31,386 nt of DNA from CAZHFA01 sp964534945 (GTDB taxonomy: Bacteria > Bdellovibrionota_C > UBA2361 > CAKMMH01), in NCBI GenBank assembly GCA_964534945.1, contig CAZHSB010000017.1:1-31386 (forward strand). The letters run 5' to 3'. The position numbers and the translations under genes were made by a program. Below the pieces are notes generated by a model. That model worked only from the letters and a program-made list of their open reading frames with translations, was not told where the DNA came from and did not search any database. This document shows positions 24,883 through 31,386 of this stretch, piece after piece (within the stretch, counting starts at the first letter, position 1; each line of letters starts with the position of its first letter).

Positions 24883-26319
24883 ATGAAAAAGTTATTTATA
24901 TTCATTTTGTCTTCTTTATTAGTTTTTAATATTTCATTTGCAACAGATTCTACACTTGATGAAGATCTAAAATATGCAAAAAGTTTATCAAATGTTTTTC
25001 AATATGTTGCAAAAAACATAACGCCATCAATTGTTAATATAAAAAGTACAAAAAAAGTGCAAAAAATTGAAAATCCAAATGTGATGATTGATCCTAGAAT
25101 GGAACATTTTTTTGATTTTTTTGGAAAGGATTTTTTTGAAAATTATAGCCAAGGGCAAGAACCAGAAATTCAACAAGGATCAGGAACAGGTGTTATCATG
25201 GACGTTGATGGCCATATTATAACAAACAATCATGTGATAGATGATGCAGATAAAATAGAAGTTAAACTTTTTTCAGGAGAAACGTATGAAGCTAAGGTAA
25301 TCGGTAAGGATCCAAATAGTGATTTAGCAGTGATAAAGATAAAAGCCAAAAATCTTACTCCTGCTAAGCTTGGAGATTCCGATAAGCTTGAAATTGGTGA
25401 ATGGGTTGTCGCAGGAGGAAATCCTTTTGGATTAGATAATACGATAACGACAGGTATTATAAGCGCACGAGGCAGAACACTTAGTGGTGGAAGCAAGTAT
25501 GAAGATTATATCCAAACAGATGCCGCAATAAACCCAGGAAATAGTGGTGGCCCATTAGTTAACTTAAACTCAGAAGTGATTGGAATTAATACTGCTATTT
25601 TTTCTAAAAATGGTGGATATATGGGAATTGGTTTTGCCATTCCATCTAATATGGTAAAAAATATTGTAGAAAGCCTTATTACAACGGGTAAGGTTGTAAG
25701 GGGCTGGCTTGGAATTGGAATTCAAGATCTTAATCCTAATCTTTCAAAATCTTTTGGCTATGAAGGGACAAGTGGCGCACTAGTTGGGCATATTGAGGAG
25801 GATAGTCCTGCTAAAAAAGGTGGTGTTAAACAAGGAGATATTATCATAGAAATTAATGGTGAAAAGATAAAAGATAGCAATCATTTAAAAAATATTGTTG
25901 CAATAAATAAACCTAAGAAGAATGTCGATCTTAAGATTTTTCGTGATAAAAAGATTATAGAGGTAACTGTTAAATTGGGAGAATTAAAAAATGATGAAAA
26001 AGGTAATATTATTCCAGTGACAAAAGAAAATGCATTAATGGAAAAGCTTGGAATAAGTTTAGAAGAATTAAATAAAGAAAACAATTCTCAATATAAGTTT
26101 AAAAATGCTTCTGGACTGATAATAAAAGATGTTAAAAATGGTTCTTTGGCACAACTTGCGGGGCTTACAAGAGGAGAACTTATTGTTAATGTAAATGGAA
26201 ATCCAATAAATTCGATAAAAGAATTTGAAAAAATTATTGATAAAGAATTAAAAAATGGGATTAGATTGTTAGTTGAAGATTCTTCAATGGAACATTTTAT
26301 TTTCTTACAATCTAATTAA
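24883..26319 (+). CDS. htrA: HtrA/DegP-type periplasmic serine protease
   Basis: A signal peptide (about residues 1-20, cleavage after FA) exports the protein. The trypsin-like domain has the full catalytic triad: His117 in TNNHVID, Asp147 in NSDLAVIK and Ser221 in NPGNSGGPL. Two PDZ domains follow (about 280-375 and 395-475), the layout of DegP/DegQ/MucD. These proteases degrade or refold damaged envelope proteins and form cages. The ATG at 24883 is preferred to an in-frame TTG at 24877 because AAGGGA lies six bases upstream and the signal peptide then starts MKKLF. It stands alone as a single gene with a stem-loop just downstream. Confidence 0.95.
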   Translation: MKKLFIFILSSLLVFNISFATDSTLDEDLKYAKSLSNVFQYVAKNITPSIVNIKSTKKVQKIENPNVMIDPRMEHFFDFFGKDFFENYSQGQEPEIQQGSGTGVIMDVDGHIITNNHVIDDADKIEVKLFSGETYEAKVIGKDPNSDLAVIKIKAKNLTPAKLGDSDKLEIGEWVVAGGNPFGLDNTITTGIISARGRTLSGGSKYEDYIQTDAAINPGNSGGPLVNLNSEVIGINTAIFSKNGGYMGIGFAIPSNMVKNIVESLITTGKVVRGWLGIGIQDLNPNLSKSFGYEGTSGALVGHIEEDSPAKKGGVKQGDIIIEINGEKIKDSNHLKNIVAINKPKKNVDLKIFRDKKIIEVTVKLGELKNDEKGNIIPVTKENALMEKLGISLEELNKENNSQYKFKNASGLIIKDVKNGSLAQLAGLTRGELIVNVNGNPINSIKEFEKIIDKELKNGIRLLVEDSSMEHFIFLQSN

Positions 26320-26333
26320 TTTTTTTTATCCTT

Positions 26334-26366
26334 AAATAGGCTTCATGGTTTCTTTGAAGCCTATTT
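26334..26366. terminator. Stem-loop after htrA
   Basis: AAATAGGCTTCA (26334-26345) and TGAAGCCTATTT (26355-26366) are a perfect twelve-base inverted repeat with a nine-base loop, 14 bases after the htrA stop codon. The following ATCCCTTTAAAA is poor in T, while an eight-base T run precedes the stem, so efficiency as an intrinsic terminator is uncertain. Confidence 0.45.
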
Positions 26367-26426
26367 ATCCCTTTAAAAACCATCAAGAATGTTGCAAAAT
26401 TCTATATTTTAAAATACATTTAACTT

Positions 26427-27185
26427 ATGAATAATTTATTTAAAGACAAAAAAGGAAATACATTTGGTGGTATTTCTTATGAGAATTTTCAAAATATAAT
26501 AAAGGAGTTTCAGGAAAAATATTTTATTTCTACTGAGCAAATCATAGAAGCGTCTTCTTTTAGTATGGCAATGGTTATCAGATCTCATTTGGGATTATCT
26601 GCTGAGGGAGGAGTTATCGGGGCCGTAGTAAAAGATAATCTTGCGGGACAAATTGCCCTTGCTACTGCAAGAAGATTATATAATGCTGGCACAACATCAA
26701 ATATAATTATTCCTCAAAAAGATCTTGGTAATATTTCAAAAGAATTTGAGCACCAAGCAGAAGCAGTTTGCGCACTTGGGCTTGAACTTACTACTATCCT
26801 ACCAGAAGAAAATGAGAATAATCTTAATGATCTTTTTTCACATTGCGATAATGTTTTAATGGGAGTTTTCGACAATAGCGCAAACGATGATATTTCGTTA
26901 AGAACTTTGTCTAATATTCTAAATGAGCTTAGCACTCCCATTCATAGCATATTATCGCCTTATGGGATTTCTCCAGATACAGGAGAGAAAGTATCAGTGC
27001 CTATTTACTCATCTTCGACTTTATCTTTGGGAATTCCTTTATTAGGACTTTTTAATGGAAATGATTTTGTTGGAAGACATTATGTTTGTGAGATATCAAT
27101 TCCAAAAGAAATTTCTTTAAGTGTGGCAAATATTCCCGAAACATTATTTAGTGAACAGCCTGTGTGTCAGATTTTTAAAATTTAA
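26427..27185 (+). CDS. YjeF_N-fold protein with a degenerate active site
   Basis: The order of segments follows the NAD(P)H-hydrate epimerase (NnrE, YjeF N-terminal) fold: MAMVIRSHLG (helix), AGQIALATARRLYNAG (as GDGLVAARHLAxxG), HCDNVLMGVFDN (as VDALFGTG), LSPYGISPDTGE (as DIPSGLDADTG) and SLGIPLLGLFNGNDFVG (as TFGxPKxGLxLG). The residues that matter for catalysis are missing: the NNGGDG loop is replaced near residues 66-74, the Asp of VDALFGTG is not in place, and DIPSG has become LSPYG. The C-terminal kinase domain (NnrD/CARKD) is absent, and 252 residues suit a lone YjeF_N domain. It is therefore probably a non-enzymatic relative that may bind a nucleotide or protein. The assignment is by pattern, so moderately sure. 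Confidence 0.6.
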   Translation: MNNLFKDKKGNTFGGISYENFQNIIKEFQEKYFISTEQIIEASSFSMAMVIRSHLGLSAEGGVIGAVVKDNLAGQIALATARRLYNAGTTSNIIIPQKDLGNISKEFEHQAEAVCALGLELTTILPEENENNLNDLFSHCDNVLMGVFDNSANDDISLRTLSNILNELSTPIHSILSPYGISPDTGEKVSVPIYSSSTLSLGIPLLGLFNGNDFVGRHYVCEISIPKEISLSVANIPETLFSEQPVCQIFKI

Positions 27186-27189
27186 TTTT

Positions 27190-27579
27190 TCATTTCCCAT
27201 TATAAAGATTAGCTATATTTTTTATTATTGTAGCGTTAAAGTGTTTTTGTTGATTTATATAGTCTTTTAGCGCAAATTGTGCAATTCTTAACACAAATTT
27301 TTTGGCAATGACAATAAAAGGACCGATGACTTTTCTATGTGATGAAATATTTTGAATTTGAATTTTGTTATTGTAAAGTTGGCAAAGAGTCCTCAAATTA
27401 TCCAATTCTTTACCAGAAATTTTTACATCATCATTTAATAAATTCATTCCCAAATTTTTAATACTTTTTATTTCATCTTGGTTATAGGTTCCAGCATCTA
27501 GCCTTTCATGAATCTTTTCCTCTATACTATCTAATAATTTTGAATTATTTTCCCCAAGATATTTTATATTAAATGTCAT
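27190..27579 (-). CDS. Small helical protein of unknown function
   Basis: 129 residues, no signal peptide, largely helical. The C-terminal third (SSHRKVIGPFIVIAKKFVLR, then helices rich in Ile, Phe and Lys ending QQKHFNATIIKNIANLYN) resembles a segment that, from memory, precedes glycosyltransferase or methyltransferase domains in larger surface-polysaccharide enzymes; here no such domain follows. The basic amphipathic helix near residues 85-105 could lie on the membrane. GAGGAAAAACAA just upstream supports the ATG. It converges with the YjeF_N-like gene (four bases apart) and lies 101 bases downstream of the BtuF-like gene on the same strand. Function unknown. Confidence 0.6.
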   Translation of the reverse strand: MTFNIKYLGENNSKLLDSIEEKIHERLDAGTYNQDEIKSIKNLGMNLLNDDVKISGKELDNLRTLCQLYNNKIQIQNISSHRKVIGPFIVIAKKFVLRIAQFALKDYINQQKHFNATIIKNIANLYNGK

Positions 27580-27680
27580 TTGTTTTTCCTCATATAGAAA
27601 ATATTCTTTGACTTAAGTTTATTTTAAAACCTAATTCTTTTCAAGACTAGTAAATTTTATGAAACTAAATAAACTTTCTT

Positions 27681-28577
27681 TTAAAAAGGGCGATAAATCT
27701 CGACCCAACGCAATCTTCGGAAAGAATCTCTCTTACAAATATCTCCTGACTCCAACCCCGCGATGCAAGAAATAATATATGCAGCTCCTTCGTTTATCGC
27801 CCTTAATGGATCTTGAAAGACTGTGCCATCGCAAAAGTAAACTTCAGTTCTTTTTACTGCAGGAAGGTATTCCCAGTTCGGAAGCTTCTCCAAAATTTTA
27901 AAAGTTTTTAAAGATTCATTTAAATTTTTATTATGTGGCGCAATTATTATCGTATCTGGTTTTAGTTTATAAATTTCGTCCCAAGATGTTTTCGTATGAT
28001 AATGATCACTAGATGTAATTAAATTTTTTGCGCAAGATAAATTTACCAAATCGGCAACCCACAAACCGTATACTTCAAAAGGCTCTACATTTCTAAGGAC
28101 TAATACTCGTTTATTTTTTAGTCTTTCATAATATGAATCTATCCAATTTATAAGTTGTGCTTTATAGCGATGGGAAAGATCTATCGCCTGACTTTTTTTC
28201 CCGACTAAATTTCCCACATCATCTATTGTTTGCAATATTTCTTTTACAGACGCTGCACTATAAATATGGATATTTTCTTGAATTTTTAGATTATTTTTTA
28301 AGTATTCAATCCCCTCTTCTACTGCTAAAAATTTTTTATTTTCTACCGCCAATAGTAGATCAGTGAATTCAAGCCCTTTTATTTTATCAAACAGTATTTC
28401 ATTTTCTAATGATAAAACTAGCGATGGCCAAGAGCGATATTCATCTTTTTTAGCGATAATTTCACTAGTTATTCCCTCGCTTAATTCTGATGAATCTGAA
28501 ATCCCAACGATATGATCTTCGTACTTTAAAAATTTAATTATTCTAAATAAAAAATCTTCTAAAATTGCTAATTGCAT
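27681..28577 (-). CDS. BtuF/TroA-fold binding protein without a signal peptide
   Basis: The two-lobed fold of cobalamin and iron-siderophore binding proteins (COG0614) is suggested by IVGISDSSEL, then SAASVKEILQTIDDVGNLVGK (backbone helix start), LVLRNVEPFEVYGLWVADLV, SWDEIYKLKPDTIIIAPH and EVYFCDGTVFQDP near the end. These are the usual landmarks in order. Unlike the transport proteins, it has no signal peptide or lipobox: AAGGAG lies six bases before the ATG and the protein begins MQLAILEDFLFRIIKFLKY. It should therefore stay in the cytosol, where it might bind a corrinoid, haem or another ligand. No permease or ATPase gene is adjacent. An upstream exporting start is not apparent. Confidence 0.75.
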   Translation of the reverse strand: MQLAILEDFLFRIIKFLKYEDHIVGISDSSELSEGITSEIIAKKDEYRSWPSLVLSLENEILFDKIKGLEFTDLLLAVENKKFLAVEEGIEYLKNNLKIQENIHIYSAASVKEILQTIDDVGNLVGKKSQAIDLSHRYKAQLINWIDSYYERLKNKRVLVLRNVEPFEVYGLWVADLVNLSCAKNLITSSDHYHTKTSWDEIYKLKPDTIIIAPHNKNLNESLKTFKILEKLPNWEYLPAVKRTEVYFCDGTVFQDPLRAINEGAAYIISCIAGLESGDICKRDSFRRLRWVEIYRPF

Positions 28578-28621
28578 ATAAGCTCCTTTTGGGACTTAAT
28601 TATTATAAAAATTTTTGAGAC

Positions 28622-28649
28622 TTTAATTATTAAAAAAACATCTTATAAT
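28622..28649 (+). promoter_or_regulatory. Possible promoter for the LysM-like lipoprotein
   Basis: TTTAAT (28622-28627) and a perfect TATAAT (28644-28649) are 16 bases apart. The -10 box lies in the loop between the inverted arms CATCT (28639-28643) and AGATG (28655-28659), which could be an operator around the promoter. Confidence 0.4.
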
Positions 28650-28699
28650 TAATTAGATGCTTTTTAAGTGTATTTTGTATTCAAAAAAAGAAAAATTAT

Positions 28700-29605
28700 A
28701 TGAAAAAATATTTATCATTTTTTATCATCTCATCGTTATTTTTTGTAACAGCATGTTTTTACAGGATATCTGGGTATCAATCTCTTGTAAATCAGGGAAT
28801 TCTGCCAATAAGCAAGGAACAAGCCTATATGGGGGCTAATTTGTTTTTAGGCAAGGAAATGGAAAAAAGCTTATATCTTTATAATTTTATAAAGATGCAA
28901 GGGGCTCCAGATGCTATTGAGATAATAGAACCTACTTTTAATGATGTTAAACTTTTTCTCTATTATTTTGGAACAAAAGAAGTTTATACAGCCGAGCTTA
29001 ATATTACAGGTGATTCAAGGGAATGGATCGTAAGGGGGCCTCGAATTCCAAATTGGCGGGATTTAAAGGCATTAAAGAACATTATTGATCTTACGGATAG
29101 AGATGCTCCGTTTATGATTAATGGACAAGAATTTTTCTTTCCTCAACCAAAAAAGTTTCGTCAAAGCCAGATTATGGAAAAAGCGATAACGCCAACCCCT
29201 ATTGTTTTACCAAAGATGCCACCAAAACCTGTTAAAAAATATACTCCAAGAAAACAATATACAGCACCTAAAAAAGTAGTTTCAAAAGTTAGCAATGAGC
29301 CTAAAGAATCTTTTTTAATAGATTTAGAGAATTTAAGAACTTATACTCCAATTAATTCTGACAAGATGGCGATTGCTATGTCAAAAGGGTATGCAAGACG
29401 TGATAATAATGGAAATGTTATACATATTGTAAAAAGTTATACTGAAACATTGCAAGCAATTTCTAATTGGTATACTGGTAGTGCAATTAATGCGATAAAG
29501 ATTGAACAAGCAAGTAATCTCCAAGATGCATCAAATTTAAAAATTGGAGATAAAGTGATAGTCCCTTTTGGAATTTTGTCGCGTGTAAAGCAGATGCCTT
29601 ATTAA
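28700..29605 (+). CDS. LysM-like lipoprotein
   Basis: The signal peptide ends in the lipobox FVTAC with Cys19 as the lipidated residue. Residues 20 to about 155 form a domain I do not recognise, with KLFLYYFGTKEVYTAEL and SREWIVRGPRIPNW. A Pro/Lys-rich linker follows (about 160-205). Near the end, from residue 242, HIVKSYTETLQAISNWYTG then ASNLKIGDKVIVPF is a divergent LysM motif, which binds peptidoglycan. The protein thus probably bridges a membrane and the cell wall. An alternative reading frame from 28657 overlaps but has no signal and is rejected. The stop codon overlaps that of the convergent galU by four bases. Confidence 0.8.
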   Translation: MKKYLSFFIISSLFFVTACFYRISGYQSLVNQGILPISKEQAYMGANLFLGKEMEKSLYLYNFIKMQGAPDAIEIIEPTFNDVKLFLYYFGTKEVYTAELNITGDSREWIVRGPRIPNWRDLKALKNIIDLTDRDAPFMINGQEFFFPQPKKFRQSQIMEKAITPTPIVLPKMPPKPVKKYTPRKQYTAPKKVVSKVSNEPKESFLIDLENLRTYTPINSDKMAIAMSKGYARRDNNGNVIHIVKSYTETLQAISNWYTGSAINAIKIEQASNLQDASNLKIGDKVIVPFGILSRVKQMPY

Positions 29606-30471
29606 TCAAAATTCTTTAAGTATGATTTTAAGTAATTCTTAAAATCTTCGCCTAGATCCTCTCTATCTAATGCTAATTCTATTGTCGTAATTAGATACCC
29701 AAGTTTACTCCCTATATCGTATCTTTTTCCAATGAATTTATCTGATAATAAATTTTCTTTTTTTGCTAAAAGTTTTAGCGCGTCTGTTAATTGGTATTCT
29801 CCATTTTTTCCGCGTTCAATATTATCTAAAGTATTGTATATATCTGGAGTTAAGACATATCTTCCTGCTATTGCCAAATTAGATGGTGCTTCTTCAATAC
29901 TTGGTTTTTCTATTAAATGTTTTACATTGCGAATCCCCTCTTCTATTTCTTCACCATCTATAATTCCATATAGATTTACATGTTCTTTTAAGACTTCTTC
30001 TACACCGATAACTGCTTTCCCATATTTTTCGTATGTTCTTATAAGTTGCTTAGTACAACATTCTTTTCCCTTTACGATAGTATCGCCCAAAAGAACAGCA
30101 AAAGGATCATCTGCTGTAAAATTTTTAGCATATCTTATGGCATCTCCTAATCCATTTAATTCTTTTTGCCTAATATAAAAAATTTCTGCCATATCGGAGA
30201 TTCTTCTCATATCATCGAAAAGTTCTGTCTTTCCTCTTTTTAGGAGTTCCGTTTCTAATTCAAAGGATCTATCAAAGTGGTTTTCTATGGATTGCTTTCC
30301 TTTTCCTGTAATAACTAAAATCTGTTCTATCCCTGCTTCTACGGCTTCTTCTACTACATATTGGATTGTCGGTTTATCAACGACTGTTAGCATTTCTTTT
30401 GGTTGTGCCTTGGTTGCTGGCAAAAATCTTGTTCCAAAACCAGCGGCAGGAATTACGGCTTTTTTTATCAT
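29602..30471 (-). CDS. galU: UTP--glucose-1-phosphate uridylyltransferase
   Basis: This enzyme makes UDP-glucose from UTP and glucose 1-phosphate. The N-terminus has AAGFGTRFLPATKAQPKEML, the nucleotide-binding signature of GalU, followed by QYVVEEAVEAGIEQILVITG. FAVLLGDTIV holds the metal-binding Asp, and LIEKPSIEEAPSNLAIAGRY and NGEYQLTDAL are strongly conserved. At 289 residues it is a normal GalU. GGAG lies eight bases before the ATG and a likely promoter stands upstream. Its product is the substrate of the GalE encoded at 12016-13002. It is transcribed alone, converging with the LysM-like lipoprotein gene. Confidence 0.95.
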   Translation of the reverse strand: MIKKAVIPAAGFGTRFLPATKAQPKEMLTVVDKPTIQYVVEEAVEAGIEQILVITGKGKQSIENHFDRSFELETELLKRGKTELFDDMRRISDMAEIFYIRQKELNGLGDAIRYAKNFTADDPFAVLLGDTIVKGKECCTKQLIRTYEKYGKAVIGVEEVLKEHVNLYGIIDGEEIEEGIRNVKHLIEKPSIEEAPSNLAIAGRYVLTPDIYNTLDNIERGKNGEYQLTDALKLLAKKENLLSDKFIGKRYDIGSKLGYLITTIELALDREDLGEDFKNYLKSYLKNFD

Positions 30472-30511
30472 TTTATAAACTCCAAAATTTTCAAAATAAA
30501 CGTATCCTTAT

Positions 30512-30539
30512 ATAATATTAGAGTTATAAAAAATTTCAA
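30512..30539 (-). promoter_or_regulatory. Promoter for galU
   Basis: On the minus strand TTGAAA (30539-30534) is followed after 16 bases by TATTAT (30517-30512), with the galU ATG about 40 bases further on. A good sigma-70-like match. Confidence 0.5.
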
Positions 30540-30582
30540 GATATTGAATTATTCCTTAAAAACAGATAAGAAATTTAATATT

Positions 30583-31347
30583 TTAATTTTTAGCGTTTAA
30601 TATTTCGATAACTATATTTTTAAGAGCTTTTGAAGCGATAAATTTTGTAAAATTTTTAAAATTTATCGCTGTTTCTTTTGTTGACCTATCTGAAATCATA
30701 CGAATTACGGTATAGGGAATTTTGAAATTATCGCATGTCACGCCTACAGCTGCCCCTTCCATTTCTACGCATAGAACGTTAGGAATTGCATTCAAAAGTT
30801 CTTGTTTTTGATCTTCACCAGAGACAAATTTATCTCCACTAATAACTGTCCCAATGAAAAACTGTGGAGAGTTTCCGTTAATTTTTTTTAATTCTTCTTT
30901 TGATTTTTCACAAAGCAAAGAATTGTTTTTTATCAAATTCAAAATATGTTGTTTCGCCACATTTATTTGATCTTTAGGACATTTTAAAAAATCCTTATTT
31001 GTTGGGAGCTCAAATTGTTTAAAAACTGGACGAACGTCGACATCATATTGAACAAGAGTATCTGCAAGGACTATATCGCCAATTTTTAAATTTTTATTTA
31101 AACCTCCTGCTGTTCCTATGAAAATGATTTCATTAACTTTGAATTCATTTATTAGAGTGGTTGCTGTTATTGCACTGGCGACTTTTCCCATAAAAGAAGC
31201 CACGACAACAACGTTTTGATTTTCTATTATTCCACTAAAATATGTTCTCATACCAAGAGTTTTAGAAGTCTTATTTCCCAACACCTCTAGAACTTCTTTA
31301 ATTTCTTCTGGCATTGCACCGATGATTCCGAATGTTTTTTTTGTCAT
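30583..31347 (-). CDS. mtnN: 5'-methylthioadenosine/S-adenosylhomocysteine nucleosidase
   Basis: This cytosolic enzyme splits adenine from methylthioadenosine, S-adenosylhomocysteine and 5'-deoxyadenosine, recycling products of methyl transfer and of radical SAM reactions such as those of the two radical SAM enzymes encoded in this window. The N-terminus GIIGAMPEE has the catalytic Glu (Glu15 here). IIFIGTAGGLN, the later VEMEGAAVG and the MISDRS motif with the general-acid Asp complete the active site. An insert of about 30 residues around KQHILNLIKNNSLL makes it longer than E. coli Pfs. The ATG at 31347 is the family start; the frame continues upstream to a TTG at 31383 at the window edge, but MSFPLKFYILIF has no counterpart in the family. 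Confidence 0.93.
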   Translation of the reverse strand: MTKKTFGIIGAMPEEIKEVLEVLGNKTSKTLGMRTYFSGIIENQNVVVVASFMGKVASAITATTLINEFKVNEIIFIGTAGGLNKNLKIGDIVLADTLVQYDVDVRPVFKQFELPTNKDFLKCPKDQINVAKQHILNLIKNNSLLCEKSKEELKKINGNSPQFFIGTVISGDKFVSGEDQKQELLNAIPNVLCVEMEGAAVGVTCDNFKIPYTVIRMISDRSTKETAINFKNFTKFIASKALKNIVIEILNAKN

Positions 31348-31386
31348 AAAAATTAGAATATAAAATTTTAGGGGAAAGGACAACTT

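Noticed and set aside
28657..28839. A 60-codon frame overlapping the start of the LysM-like lipoprotein.
   Set aside because: No signal or domain, and the overlapping frame starting at 28700 has a proper signal peptide and lipobox.
29732..30178. A 148-codon plus-strand frame opposite galU.
   Set aside because: Antisense shadow; GalU is full length and strongly conserved on the minus strand.

Overview
The window is strongly AT-rich, densely coded bacterial chromosome with short intergenic gaps. I see no rRNA, tRNA, CRISPR array or transposase, and no gene-free stretch longer than 300 bases. Lipoproteins with LysM and His-rich tails, an RfbA/GalE/GalU sugar-nucleotide set, peptidoglycan genes and a GspN-like protein suggest a diderm. 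The neighbouring hydrolase, membrane-anchored MurF-like protein and Ddl recall Campylobacter/Helicobacter. The Ser/Thr kinase-PP2C-FHA operon, the TrpXY-like transporter and the AmmeMemoRadiSam genes do not fit that group well. I cannot assign a phylum; a poorly characterised low-GC lineage is more likely than a model organism.

Layout. 1-4521 (+): end of a prohibitin/SPFH gene, rpmE, rfbA, recN and a membrane-anchored M23 endopeptidase. 4527-8345 (-): a small coiled-coil protein, then an operon of a TrpX-like binding protein, a STAS-fusion protein and a TrpY-like permease, with no ATPase gene. 8522-11209 (+): the most unusual locus. It encodes the membrane half of the export switch protein FlhB/SctU, ending just before the NPTH autocleavage motif; then a histidine kinase; then the separate FlhB cytoplasmic C-terminal domain. 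11251-11898 (-): two His-rich secreted proteins. 12016-16266: galE, then the three AmmeMemoRadiSam genes with a GspN-like gene among them. 16342-20042 (+): alpha/beta hydrolase, MurF-like ligase and Ddl.

20164-23400 (-): a tight PP2C-FHA-Ser/Thr kinase operon. 23495-27185 (+): a spore-photoproduct-lyase-like radical SAM protein, an HtrA/DegP protease and a YjeF_N-fold protein with a degenerate site. 27190-28577 (-): a small orphan and a signal-less BtuF-like protein. 28700-29605 (+): a LysM-like lipoprotein. 29602-31347 (-): galU and mtnN.

Themes: envelope building (RfbA, GalE, GalU, MurF-like, Ddl, M23, LysM protein), envelope quality control (HtrA, SPFH), signalling (kinase, phosphatase, FHA, histidine kinase, STAS) and protein export. 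The leading candidate for something undescribed is the FlhB/SctU-type protein split at its own cleavage site with a histidine kinase gene between the halves.
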